Shown here: piece after piece, positions 25,697 to 34,323 of the stretch | Position numbering within the stretch: position 1 is the first letter of the stretch | Layout: each line of letters opens with the position of its first letter | Assembly: GCF_003258515.1 (NCBI RefSeq) | Contig: NZ_QGEH01000001.1 | Coordinates: forward strand, 124,001 to 188,000 | Source: Marinobacter bohaiensis | Lineage (GTDB): Bacteria > Pseudomonadota > Gammaproteobacteria > Pseudomonadales > Oleiphilaceae | Direction: 5' to 3' | DNA: 64,000 bases | Notes under the pieces: model-generated | Seen by the model: the letters and a program-made list of their open reading frames with translations, nothing else | Database searches by the model: none | What the model was told of the DNA's origin: nothing | Position numbers and translations under genes: made by a program

Positions 25697-25733
25697 GGCA
25701 AAGCTCCTTGTGGCGGTTCAGTGGGGGGCCGGA

Positions 25734-26693
25734 TCAGTGTTGAGCCAGGCGTTCGGCGATCAGCCGTTCCAGGCGTTCCTGGTCGGCGGCGAAACGGCGG
25801 ATGCCTTCGGCCAGCTTGTCGTTGGCCATGGCGTCCTGGTTGTGGCCCCAGCGGAAGTCGGCTTCCGACAGCGCCGGGGTGGCGCGGCCCTGGTCCGGGG
25901 CGACGTGTACGGTCGGGCTGACGTCGCCGTCGGTGCCGGCCAGTTCCTCCAGCAGCGCCGGGGAAATGGTCAGCCGCGGGCAGCCGGCGAGTCCCAGCAC
26001 CTGGCCGGTGTTGCGGAAGCTGGCGCCCATGACCACGGTGTCGTAGCCGCCGGCATTGAGCCGTTCGCACACGCCGCGCACGAAGCGCACGCCGGGATCG
26101 GTCTCGGCGGTGTACGCTTCGCCGGTGTGCTGCTTGTACCAGTCGGTCACCCGGCCCACGAACGGCGAGATCAGGAACACGCCGGCGTCGAAGCAGGCCT
26201 GGGCCTGGGCGTCGCTGAACAGCAGCGTCAGGTTGCACTGGATGCCTTCCTTTTCCAGTACTTCGGCGGCGCGGATGCCTTCCCAGGTGGAGGCCAGTTT
26301 GATCAGCACCCGGTCACGCCCCACGCCACGCTGCTCGTATTGCCCAATCAGGTCAAACGCCTTGCGGATGCTGGCGTCGGTGTCGAAGGACAGGCGCGCC
26401 GCCACTTCGGTGGAGACCCGGCCGGGGACCAGGCCGGCGATCTCGCACCCCATGGCCACCGACAGGGTATCGACCGCTTTCTCCACCTGCTGCTCGCGGG
26501 TGTCGCCGGTGCCTGCAAGGGCAGCCAGCTCCCGTTCGATCAGCGGCTGGTAGTCGGGCAGCTCGAAGGCCTTGAGGATCAGGGACGGGTTGGTGGTGGC
26601 ATCCTGCGGCTGGTAGCGGCGGATGGCGGACAGGTCACCGGTGTCGGCGACGATCAGGGAATGGGCTTTGAGCGCGTCGAGTTGCGATGGCAT
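25734..26693 (-). CDS. tal: Transaldolase
   Basis: A 319-residue TalB-type aldolase that moves dihydroxyacetone units between sugar phosphates, with erythrose 4-phosphate as acceptor. The Schiff-base lysine lies in RVLIKLASTWEGI (about residues 129-141), preceded by EVAARLSFDT and followed by NLTLLFSDAQA and SPFVGRVTDW, all hallmark segments. The ATG is 37 bp upstream of tkt's start on the same transcript. Confidence 0.95.
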   Translation of the reverse strand: MPSQLDALKAHSLIVADTGDLSAIRRYQPQDATTNPSLILKAFELPDYQPLIERELAALAGTGDTREQQVEKAVDTLSVAMGCEIAGLVPGRVSTEVAARLSFDTDASIRKAFDLIGQYEQRGVGRDRVLIKLASTWEGIRAAEVLEKEGIQCNLTLLFSDAQAQACFDAGVFLISPFVGRVTDWYKQHTGEAYTAETDPGVRFVRGVCERLNAGGYDTVVMGASFRNTGQVLGLAGCPRLTISPALLEELAGTDGDVSPTVHVAPDQGRATPALSEADFRWGHNQDAMANDKLAEGIRRFAADQERLERLIAERLAQH

Positions 26694-26912
26694 GACAAGG
26701 CTCCTCTGTCGGGAAACGGCGAAATATGAAGGCTGCGAACGGTGACGTCGTCGAACGCCGAAACCGGCGAGCGCTGCGCCCGGTTGCGTTAACGTTCGGC
26801 GATGACCGTGTCCGCCAGCGCGACGTCGTGAACGTCGCGGCGCCGGCGGTTCGAAGCGGGAAAGGCGAGTCGGGCGCCGTCGACGAATGGCAGCGCCCCG
26901 GAATCAACGGTC

Positions 26913-27566
26913 TCAGGCGGCCCGTGGCTGCAGGCGGGCCTCGGTGCTGTCCGCCAGTTGCGTCAGCAGCAGGCAGCAGGACACGGCACCGGCGTCCAGA
27001 TGACCCCGCGAGCGCTCGCCCAGGCGCGCCGAACGTCCGATTTTCGACACCAGGTCGCGGGTCGACTCCTTGCCCTGTTCCGCGCTCTGGCGCATGCGTT
27101 CGAGGGCGCCGGCAAAGTCGGCGCCGTCCACGAGCGCGGCCTGATAGGCCTCGACGGCGGGCACCAAGGTGTCGAGCAGGCACTTGTCGCCCACCTGGGC
27201 GTCGCTGATGTCCTGCAGGGATGCCAGGCCGCCGGCGAGCATGTCGCCGAAGGTCTGCGGATCGACGATCTCCTTGTCCTTGACCGTGGTCGCCATCCCC
27301 AGGAACAGGCTGCCGTAGAGTGGTCCCATGGAGCCGCCGATGGAGCCCATCAACACGCTGGCCAGTTTGCCCAGCCCCTTGGCCAGGGACAGGGACTGGC
27401 CGTCGATGGCCTCGCCGCACTGGCGGAAGCCCTTGGCCATGTTGATGCCGTGGTCGCCGTCGCCGATGGCACCGTCCACTTCGCTCAGATATGTACGGTT
27501 TTCCATAATGATGGCGACCAGATCCTGCAGGATCTCGTCACCTTTTGATGCGTCCAGATAATGCAT
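26913..27566 (-). CDS. Dihydroxyacetone kinase-type ADP/ATP-binding subunit, DhaL-like (erythrulose kinase partner)
   Basis: A 217-residue DhaL-domain protein. The Mg-nucleotide motif DGAIGDGDHG at 31-40 supplies D31, D36 and D38, and the helical barrel continues through GSIGGSMGPLYGSLF and DLVSKIGRSARLGERS, with GHLDAGAVS at the end. The ATG has GGGAGAA upstream; an open frame continuing into dhaK is not coding. Together with the upstream DhaK-like protein it forms a two-chain kinase. No PTS DhaM is nearby, so ATP is the likely donor. Confidence 0.88.
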   Translation of the reverse strand: MHYLDASKGDEILQDLVAIIMENRTYLSEVDGAIGDGDHGINMAKGFRQCGEAIDGQSLSLAKGLGKLASVLMGSIGGSMGPLYGSLFLGMATTVKDKEIVDPQTFGDMLAGGLASLQDISDAQVGDKCLLDTLVPAVEAYQAALVDGADFAGALERMRQSAEQGKESTRDLVSKIGRSARLGERSRGHLDAGAVSCCLLLTQLADSTEARLQPRAA

Positions 27567-27595
27567 GAGGGTTCTCCCGGCGGTGGCCTGTGGGA

Positions 27596-28588
27596 TCACT
27601 GGCTCAGGGCCAGGGATCGTGCGGGGGCGTCGAGCAGCGTCTTCAGCTCGTCGTCGAGCTGCATCAGCGTCAGGGTGGCGCCCATCATTTCCAGTGAGGT
27701 GAAGTAGTTGCCGATGTAGGTGCGGTGCACCTTGATGCCGGCCTCGTCCAGAATGTCGGCGATCTCGGCGTAGAGCAGGTTCAGTTCCATCACCGGTGTG
27801 GCGCCCAGCCCGGACACCAGTACCGCTACTTCGTCGCCGCGCTTGAAGGGACGGTCTTCCAGTACCGGTTTGCACAGTGTTGCCGCCATTTTCCTGGCCG
27901 AGGGCAGGTCGGTGATTTCAATGCCGGGCTCGCCATGGTGGCCGATGCCCAGTTCCATTTTGCCCGGCTCGATGGAGAAGTTGGGTTTGCCGTTGGCGGG
28001 AATGGTGCAGCTGCTCAGGCCGGCGCCGATGCTGGAGCAGGCGTCCACCGCCTTCTGGGCCAGGCGGATCACCTCGTTCAGGTTGTCGCCGCGGGCGGCA
28101 GCGGCCCCACCGATCTTCCACATCATGATTTCGCCGGCTACGCCGCGGCGTTTGTCGCGCTGGTCCGCCGGCGCCGAGGCCACGTCGTCCCGGGCCACCA
28201 CGGTCTGGACTTCGATGTCCTCCAGCTCCGCCATCTTGCGCGCCAGCTTCACGTTCATGTTGTCGCCGGCGTAGTTGCCGTAGAGGCAGGCCACGCCACG
28301 ACCCTGGTTGGCGGCATCGAAAGCCTGGAAGAAGGCGTCGGCGGTGGGGGAGGAGAAAATTTCGCCGATGGCCACGGCGTCGCACAGCCCCTCGCCGACG
28401 TAGCCGAGGAAGGCGGGTTCGTGGCCGGAACCGCCGCCGGTGACGACACCGACCTTGTTGCGGGGTTCGCCCGCGTACTTCAGGACCCGGGGATGGTCGG
28501 TGGCGGCGTAAAGAGTGGGGGAGGCGCGCAGGTAGCCGCGTACGGCGTCGTCCACCACGTTATCGGGATCGTTGATGATGCGTTGCAT
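27596..28588 (-). CDS. Dihydroxyacetone kinase-type substrate-binding subunit, DhaK-like (probable erythrulose kinase)
   Basis: A 330-residue DhaK. Conserved sites match E. coli DhaK numbering: GGGSGHEP with H56, GNYAGDNMN with D109, and the substrate-linking H218 in GHHGEPG, which binds short-chain ketoses covalently. It is first in the leftward dhaK-dhaL-tal-tkt operon and faces an RpiB-family isomerase. In Mycobacterium erythritol and threitol pathways, DhaK-family kinases phosphorylate D- or L-erythrulose; the neighbours here point the same way, but dihydroxyacetone kinase is not excluded. Confidence 0.88.
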   Translation of the reverse strand: MQRIINDPDNVVDDAVRGYLRASPTLYAATDHPRVLKYAGEPRNKVGVVTGGGSGHEPAFLGYVGEGLCDAVAIGEIFSSPTADAFFQAFDAANQGRGVACLYGNYAGDNMNVKLARKMAELEDIEVQTVVARDDVASAPADQRDKRRGVAGEIMMWKIGGAAAARGDNLNEVIRLAQKAVDACSSIGAGLSSCTIPANGKPNFSIEPGKMELGIGHHGEPGIEITDLPSARKMAATLCKPVLEDRPFKRGDEVAVLVSGLGATPVMELNLLYAEIADILDEAGIKVHRTYIGNYFTSLEMMGATLTLMQLDDELKTLLDAPARSLALSQ

Positions 28589-29027
28589 GGGATCTTCCTC
28601 ATGGATGGCTTGTTGTTGTGAATCCAGGGAGTGATCGGAACCCTCATCCTATGCGGGTTCCGACTCGAGGCCCAGCACGCGGGTTGATGAGCGCCATGAC
28701 GGATAGTGCGATCGATCATCCCGGTGATTAATGTTCTATATGCGATCAAATGTTTAGGGATCTTGCCGGTCTCTGTCAAGCGGCAACTCCGGTTTGCGGG
28801 TTCGCCTTTTGTCTATATTTTGTCCTTTTCTCTTGGCGTTTAATCCTCAATCCATTGAAAATAATGGTTTTATTTATATTTTCTGGTTTTTCGATCGTAA
28901 GATCGGTCATCGAATAAATGTTGCAACGGATGTCCTTCGTGGTTTACAAATGATCTAACAATGATAATTTGTAAATTCGATCGACCGGTATTGGGCCGGC
29001 GACTCCGACACCAGTGGAGGGCTACCT
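28589..29027. promoter_or_regulatory. Divergent control region of the tetritol locus
   Basis: This 439-bp, strongly AT-rich stretch between dhaK and the isomerase gene has no gene. It contains a 9-bp inverted repeat TTTACAAAT (28943-28951) and ATTTGTAAA (28967-28975) with a 15-nt spacer, and a second palindrome CGATC-GTAA-GATCG at 28892-28905. Both are candidate sites for the SorC-family regulator encoded at 29598-30578. Confidence 0.6.
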
Positions 29028-29525
29028 ATGTCTGAACCAACCACGGCCAGGCCGGCCACCATGCGAATCGCTCTGGGCGCGGACGAGGCGGCGTTCGAGC
29101 TCAAGGAGGCCTTGATCGAGCACGTGCGCGAACTGGGCTTCGAAGTGGTGGATTTCGGGACCTATAACGCCGAGCCCGTGCTTTATCCGGATGTGGCGGT
29201 GCGCGTGGCTCAGGCCATTAGCGCCGGAGAGGTGGAGCGCGGTGTGCTGGTCTGCGGTACCGGTATCGGTGTGGCGATCTCCGCCAACAAGGTGCGGGGC
29301 ATCCGCGCCGCCCAGGCGCACGATACCTATTCCGCCGCCAAGGCTCGTTCCAGCAACGATGCTCAGGTGGTGACGCTGGGCGCGCGCGTGGTCGGTCCGG
29401 AGCTGGCGAAAAGCATTGTTGCGGTGTTCCTCGGCGCGGACTTCGGCGGCGGTGCCTCGGCGGACAAGGTGGCGCGTATCGCCGATTACGAGCGTGAATT
29501 CTTCCGCGACGCCCCTAACAACTGA
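29028..29525 (+). CDS. RpiB/LacAB-family sugar-phosphate isomerase (probable erythrulose 4-phosphate isomerase)
   Basis: A 165-residue isomerase of the ribose-5-phosphate isomerase B fold. The catalytic-Cys loop GVLVCGTGIGVAISANKVRG is intact and the C-terminal NDAQVVTLGARVVG is typical. The N-terminal substrate loop reads ALGADEAAFELK: the usual D-H-A-G has Glu instead of His. In the mycobacterial tetritol pathway the RpiB-family enzymes DerI and LerI convert erythrulose phosphates to D-erythrose 4-phosphate, and this gene likely does the same. GGAGG precedes the ATG. RpiB function on ribose 5-phosphate cannot be excluded. Confidence 0.85.
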   Translation: MSEPTTARPATMRIALGADEAAFELKEALIEHVRELGFEVVDFGTYNAEPVLYPDVAVRVAQAISAGEVERGVLVCGTGIGVAISANKVRGIRAAQAHDTYSAAKARSSNDAQVVTLGARVVGPELAKSIVAVFLGADFGGGASADKVARIADYEREFFRDAPNN

Positions 29526-29597
29526 TCAGTGAGGGTTCGCCTGTTCATTATGGTATCGTTGCCCGGTCATTGAATTCCGACCGCATGAGACGTTGCC

Positions 29598-30578
29598 ATG
29601 GAAGAGAAAGTCGATAACGCCGATATCAGCCTGATGACCGAGATCGCCACTCTCTATTACGTGGAGGGCGAAACCCAGGAGGTCATCTCCCGGCGGCTCA
29701 AGGTGTCCCGGGTGAAAGTGGGGCGCCTGCTCAAGCGGGCCCATGCGGAGGGTGTGGTGGACGTGCGCGTGCGCCAGCATCCGGCGGCCAGCGCGGAGCT
29801 GGAGAAGGAGCTGATGCGCCGCTTCAATATCAAGCGGGCGCTGATTGCGCTGGATCACGTGGATGAGGATGTGCAGCGTTCCGGCGTAGCCAGCCTGGTC
29901 GCGGATCATTTGTCCCGTAACCTGCACGACGGTTCCATTGTCGCGGTGGGGATGGGACGCAACGTCGGTGCCGTCGCGGAGAACACCTTCGATCAGGGAG
30001 AGCGCAAATGTTCGTTCGTCTGCGCCATCGGGGGCTCCATCCGCGCTGGTGAGTACATGAACCCGGATCACATCTGTCGGCGCCTGGTGATGAAGTACGG
30101 CGGTGACAGCGAGACGCTCTACGCGCCGGCGCTGGTGCAGGACTCGGCCCTGCGCGATGCGATGTGCGAGAACCCGACGGTGCGCCAGACGCTGGATCGG
30201 GCGCGGCGGGCTGATGTTGCCCTGATTGGTGTGGGGGATATCAGCGAGAACAGCAATATGGTGCGAATGGGCTGGTTCTCGGCGGAGGAGATTGCCGAGG
30301 CCCGGTTGTCCGGTGCTGTCGGCGACATGATGGGGTACGACTTTATCGACCTGTACGGCAAACCCTCGGTGACGCCCATGCAGGGACGAGTGATCGGTCT
30401 GACGATCGGTGACCTGGCCCGTATTCCGGATGTGATTGCCATTGCCAGCGAGAACACCAAGGCGGTGGGTATCCTGGGGGCGCTGCGTACCGGTGTCATC
30501 GATACCCTGGCGACCAGCGTTACCAATGCCCACACCATTCTGCGCCTGGATGAGGCCACGCCGAACCTGGACTCCTGA
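29598..30578 (+). CDS. SorC/DeoR-type sugar-sensing transcriptional regulator (EryD-like)
   Basis: A 326-residue regulator with an N-terminal helix-turn-helix at about residues 28-60 (EVISRRLKVSRVKVGRLLKRA) and a C-terminal phosphosugar-binding domain of the SorC type (GMGRNVGAVAE, DVALIGVGDISENSNM, GVIDTLATSVTNA near the end). EryD, which controls erythritol genes in Brucella and rhizobia, belongs to this family. It sits between the isomerase and dehydrogenase genes and is likely to regulate both divergent operons, with an intermediate such as erythrulose phosphate as inducer. Confidence 0.88.
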   Translation: MEEKVDNADISLMTEIATLYYVEGETQEVISRRLKVSRVKVGRLLKRAHAEGVVDVRVRQHPAASAELEKELMRRFNIKRALIALDHVDEDVQRSGVASLVADHLSRNLHDGSIVAVGMGRNVGAVAENTFDQGERKCSFVCAIGGSIRAGEYMNPDHICRRLVMKYGGDSETLYAPALVQDSALRDAMCENPTVRQTLDRARRADVALIGVGDISENSNMVRMGWFSAEEIAEARLSGAVGDMMGYDFIDLYGKPSVTPMQGRVIGLTIGDLARIPDVIAIASENTKAVGILGALRTGVIDTLATSVTNAHTILRLDEATPNLDS

Positions 30579-30745
30579 GGTCGGCGTCGGCCAGGGAGTG
30601 GTCGTGATTCCCGTATTTCCTGCCTGAACATATGTGCGCGATCTGAATATAGGATTGCGACTTAGCCTGCTGGTTTTTCGGCCTGCTTTTCCTTTAATTT
30701 TTGGCTATTTATTAAAAATACAACAATAACAATAATTTAAGATAA

Positions 30746-30761
30746 TAAGACTAAAGTCTTA
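30746..30761. promoter_or_regulatory. Inverted repeat upstream of the dehydrogenase gene
   Basis: TAAGACT-AA-AGTCTTA is a perfect 7-bp palindrome in an AT-rich 290-bp gap (30579-30868). It lies 107 bp before the dehydrogenase ATG. It is a candidate operator for the SorC-family regulator. Confidence 0.45.
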
Positions 30762-30868
30762 CAAAAAAGTTTTACCGTCTCATTGACGGCGGCTTTCCTA
30801 AAGTTCTTAATGCAAATGTACACAACAAGATCAAATGAAAAGGCATTGTCAGCCTAGAGGAGGCCCTC

Positions 30869-31981
30869 ATGAACGACACCCTCGCCCAACCCGAATCCTC
30901 GCAAGTGTCCATTCCCAAGACCATGAAGGCCATCGTGGCCTATGCGCCGGGCGACTATCGCCTGGAAGAGGTCGATGTCCCGGAGATCGGTGAAAAGGAA
31001 ATCCTGGTCAAGGTGGAAGCCTGCGGTATCTGCGCCGGCGACCTGAAGGCCTACGAGGGTGCGCCCAGTTTCTGGGGCGATGAGAGCCAGCCTGCCTACA
31101 TCAAGGCACCGATGATTCCGGGGCACGAGTTCGTGGGGCATGTGGTCAAGATGGGGCCGGGGGCCAAGGGCTTCGAGATCGGCGACCGGGTGATCTCCGA
31201 ACAGATCGTGCCCTGCTGGGACTGCCGTTTCTGCCATCGCGGCCAGTACTGGATGTGCGAGAAGCACGACGTCTACGGCTTCCAGAACAACGTCAACGGC
31301 GGCATGGCCGAGTACATGAAGTTTCCCAAGGAAGCCATCAACCACAAGCTGCCGGACGATGTGCCGGTGGAAAACATCGTACTGACCGAGCCTTTCTCCT
31401 GCTCCATGCACGCGGTGGAGCGCGCCCAGATCCAGTTGGGTGACGTGGTGGTGCTGTCCGGCGCCGGCACCCTGGGCCTGGGTATGATCGGCCCGGCCAA
31501 GAAATCCGGCCCCGCCAAGCTGGTGGTCCTGGACCTGCACGGCGAACGTCTGGAACTGGCGAAGAAGTTCGGCGCCGACGTGGTGCTCAATCCCAGCGAA
31601 GAGGACGTGGTCCAGATCGTCAAGGACATGACCGACGGTTACGGCTGCGACATCTACATCGAAGCCACCGGCGCGCCCAAGTCGGTGGAACAGGGCCTGG
31701 CCATGCTGCGCAAGCTGGGCCGGTTCGTGGAATTCAGCGTGTTCAAGGACCCGGTCACGGTGGACTGGAGCATCATCAGCGACCGCAAAGAGCTGGACGT
31801 GCTCGGCGCCCACCTGGGGCCCTACTGCTATCCCCACGTGATCAAGGGCATCGAGAGCGGTGATTTCCCCACCGACGGCGTGGTGACCCACAAGCTGCCG
31901 CTGGAGGAGTTCCACAAAGGCATCGACCTGATGAAGCACGATAGCAGTGCCCTCAAGATCATGCTGGTGCCGGGCGCCTGA
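30869..31981 (+). CDS. Zinc-dependent alcohol dehydrogenase, erythritol/L-threitol dehydrogenase-like
   Basis: A 370-residue medium-chain dehydrogenase. Catalytic zinc ligands are C55 in ACGICAGD and H86-E87 in GHEFVGHV; the structural zinc is held by C116, C119, C122 and C130. A Rossmann NAD-binding motif GAGTLGLG lies near residue 200. The sequence resembles the mycobacterial EltD enzyme (FWGDE, EQIVPCWDCRFC, SCSMHAVERAQI and DVLGAHLGPYCYP). It would oxidise a tetritol to erythrulose, feeding the DhaK/DhaL kinase. AGAGGAGG upstream of the ATG is a strong ribosome binding site. Confidence 0.85.
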   Translation: MNDTLAQPESSQVSIPKTMKAIVAYAPGDYRLEEVDVPEIGEKEILVKVEACGICAGDLKAYEGAPSFWGDESQPAYIKAPMIPGHEFVGHVVKMGPGAKGFEIGDRVISEQIVPCWDCRFCHRGQYWMCEKHDVYGFQNNVNGGMAEYMKFPKEAINHKLPDDVPVENIVLTEPFSCSMHAVERAQIQLGDVVVLSGAGTLGLGMIGPAKKSGPAKLVVLDLHGERLELAKKFGADVVLNPSEEDVVQIVKDMTDGYGCDIYIEATGAPKSVEQGLAMLRKLGRFVEFSVFKDPVTVDWSIISDRKELDVLGAHLGPYCYPHVIKGIESGDFPTDGVVTHKLPLEEFHKGIDLMKHDSSALKIMLVPGA

Positions 31982-31995
31982 TCGCATCGTTCAAA

Positions 31996-32020
31996 CGTCG
32001 CGGCCGTTCCGGCCGCGACG
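31996..32020 (+). other. Perfect hairpin between dehydrogenase and transporter genes
   Basis: CGTCGCGGCC and GGCCGCGACG form a 10-bp stem with loop GTTCC, 14 bp after the dehydrogenase stop. No T tract follows; it may stabilise the upstream mRNA or reduce read-through into the transporter genes. Confidence 0.5.
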
Positions 32021-32068
32021 CGCCCAAGACCCTCAAGCGACTAACAACAAAAGCCAGAGGTCCACATC

Positions 32069-32725
32069 ATGAACCCATCGGCCAGTCTTCCATCGGCCCT
32101 GTCACCGCGACAGTCCCCCGCGCGTCTGGCGGCCATCGTCGTTGGCGTGGCCGTGCTGATCCTGATGGCGCTGGACACGACCGTCGTTGAGATCGGCTCG
32201 GCACAGGATGCCCGGGACGACGGTTTCAACCCCGAGCAATACGGCCAGAGCCAGTTTCCCGCTATTCGTTCCCATGTCGAGGAACGCGCGGTCAGCGCCG
32301 CCACCCTGGCGTCAGCCATCGCCGAGGACCAGACCGCGGCCGGCCAGGAATACGGCACACCGGCCGGTATCGGGCCGATCATGCCCGTAACCTTCACCGG
32401 TGTGGCCGGGGAGGGCAAATCCGGTATCTATCCCGTGACGGTCGACGGCGTGCCCGGGAAAGTCACCGTGCGAGTCCAGACCGGCCCGGCCATCAACGGT
32501 ACCGACCTGCGCGACGCCACCGGCGAGATCGAATTCGGCCAGTTCACCAACCAGATCGAGTACCAGAACGCCGGCGCGGCGATCAACAACGCCATGAAGG
32601 CGGACGTGCTGGCGGATGTCGACACCGACAGTCTGGCGGGCAAGACCGTCACGGTCACCGGTGTGTTCAAGCTGATCAATCCGAACAACTGGCTGGTGAC
32701 GCCGGTCAGGATGGACGTGCAATGA
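32069..32725 (+). CDS. DUF2291 periplasmic protein linked to sugar ABC transport
   Basis: A 218-residue protein with one N-terminal hydrophobic helix (about residues 20-38) and an exported body that ends in PNNWLVTPVRMDVQ. The TGVAGEGKSGIYPVTVDGV and DVDTDSLAGKTVTVTGVF segments are typical of DUF2291, a family found only next to RbsABC-type sugar transporters. The ATPase start overlaps its stop by 4 bp. There is no lipobox Cys after the helix. Function is unknown, presumably assisting polyol uptake. Confidence 0.75.
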   Translation: MNPSASLPSALSPRQSPARLAAIVVGVAVLILMALDTTVVEIGSAQDARDDGFNPEQYGQSQFPAIRSHVEERAVSAATLASAIAEDQTAAGQEYGTPAGIGPIMPVTFTGVAGEGKSGIYPVTVDGVPGKVTVRVQTGPAINGTDLRDATGEIEFGQFTNQIEYQNAGAAINNAMKADVLADVDTDSLAGKTVTVTGVFKLINPNNWLVTPVRMDVQ

Positions 32726-34266
32726 CCCCAGAGACCGTATCCAGCGATGCCGGCCCGGACGAGGTGGTGCTGTCCGCGCGCAATGTGGCCAAATCCTTCG
32801 GCAACGTCCATGCGCTCAAGACCGTCAACTTCGACGTGCATCGTGGCCAGGTCACCACCCTGTTCGGTGAAAACGGCGCCGGCAAGTCGACGTTGATGAA
32901 AATCCTGTCCGGCGTGATCCAGCCTACCTCCGGCGAGGTGTTGCTGGAGGGCGAGCCGGTGTCGTTCGCCTCCACCACCGACGCCCAGCGCCGGGGGATT
33001 TCGATCATCCACCAGGAGCTGAGCCTGGCGCCCAACCTGAGCGTGCGCGACAACATCTTCATGGGGCGCGAGCTGGTCCGTCGCGGCGGTATCGACTACG
33101 CCGAGGAAGAACGCCAGACCCGCCTGCTGATGGAGGAACTGGACGAGCCCATCGATCCGCGCACCCCGGTGGAGGACCTGCGCCTGGGGCAGCAGCAGAT
33201 CGTGGAAATCGCCCGGGCGCTGTCCGTGGACGCACGCATCCTGATCATGGATGAGCCCACCTCGGCGCTCAGCGCCTCGGAAGTGGAGGTGCTGTTCCGG
33301 GTGATCCGCGATCTCAAGAGCCGCGGCGTGTCCATCGTCTACATCTCCCACCACCTGGAAGAGGCCCTGCAGATCACCGATCACGCGGTGGTCCTGCGCG
33401 ACGGCACCATGACCGCCTACGCCCGGCGCGAGGACATCGACCTGGAGTGGATCGTGCGCAACATGGTGGGGGAGAACTTCAACCTGGGCGAGCCGCCCAC
33501 CGGCCACGCCTTCGGCGAGGTGGCCCTGTCCCTGGACCGGATTTCCGTGCCCGACCCGGTGCTGCCGGAGCGCCGCGTGGTGGACGAACTGTCGCTGGAC
33601 GTGCGCGCCGGCGAGATCGTCTGCATCTACGGCCTGATGGGCGCCGGCCGCACCGAACTGTTCGAGTGCGTGGCCGGGCGGATGCCCCGGAGCGAAGGCG
33701 TGGTGCGGCTCGACGGGCACGACGTGTCCGCCCTGAGCATCGCCGAGCGTATCGAACGCGGCCTGGTGCTGGTGCCCGAAGACCGGCAGCGCGATGGTCT
33801 GGTGCAGACCATGTCGGTGGGGGAGAACCTGTCCCTGGCCAGCATCGGCGCCTTTACCCGGGGCGGGCTGACCTCGTCCAGCCGCGAGCAGGGTGTGGTG
33901 CATGAGGCCATCCGAGATGTGCACATCAAGACAGACGGTCCCGAGGCGGGCATCGGTTCCCTGTCCGGCGGCAACCAGCAGAAGGTGGTGATCGGCAAGA
34001 TGCTGGCGACCCAGCCGCGCGTGGTGCTGCTCGACGAGCCCAGCCGGGGGATCGATATCGGCGCCAAGGCGGAAGTCTTCCGCCTGCTCAGCGAAGGCGC
34101 CGAACAGGGCCTGGCGGTGATCTATTCCACCTCGGAGGTGGGGGAATGCCTGAGCATCGCCCACCGCATCCTGGTCATGAGCCGCGGTCGCATCGCGGCG
34201 GAGTTCGGGGCCGATGCCAGCAAGGCGGAGATCATGGCCGCCTCCGGCGAGGCCGTGGTCGCCTGA
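32722..34266 (+). CDS. Sugar ABC transporter, double ATPase subunit (RbsA-type)
   Basis: A 514-residue ATPase with two cassettes. The first has GENGAGKST (about residues 53-61), a late QQQIVEIARAL helix and Walker B ILIMDEPTSAL; the second has a GLMGAGRTELFE P-loop-like segment and LSGGNQQKVVIGK with VVLLDEPSRGIDIG. This is the RbsA/AraG/XylG pattern. It is coupled to the DUF2291 gene by a 4-bp overlap and followed by permease and binding-protein genes. Expected cargo is a tetritol such as erythritol or threitol, by context. Confidence 0.9.
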   Translation: MTPETVSSDAGPDEVVLSARNVAKSFGNVHALKTVNFDVHRGQVTTLFGENGAGKSTLMKILSGVIQPTSGEVLLEGEPVSFASTTDAQRRGISIIHQELSLAPNLSVRDNIFMGRELVRRGGIDYAEEERQTRLLMEELDEPIDPRTPVEDLRLGQQQIVEIARALSVDARILIMDEPTSALSASEVEVLFRVIRDLKSRGVSIVYISHHLEEALQITDHAVVLRDGTMTAYARREDIDLEWIVRNMVGENFNLGEPPTGHAFGEVALSLDRISVPDPVLPERRVVDELSLDVRAGEIVCIYGLMGAGRTELFECVAGRMPRSEGVVRLDGHDVSALSIAERIERGLVLVPEDRQRDGLVQTMSVGENLSLASIGAFTRGGLTSSSREQGVVHEAIRDVHIKTDGPEAGIGSLSGGNQQKVVIGKMLATQPRVVLLDEPSRGIDIGAKAEVFRLLSEGAEQGLAVIYSTSEVGECLSIAHRILVMSRGRIAAEFGADASKAEIMAASGEAVVA

Positions 34267-34323
34267 CCGGCCCGAACCATCGATAACAGCCCCGAACCAA
34301 CAATAACAGCGGAGTCCAGAACC

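Noticed and set aside
28744-30837. Shared 9-mer GATCAAATG in both promoter gaps of the tetritol locus (28744 and 30829)
   Set aside because: A 9-mer match between two AT-rich regions of this size is expected by chance about once, and neither copy is palindromic.
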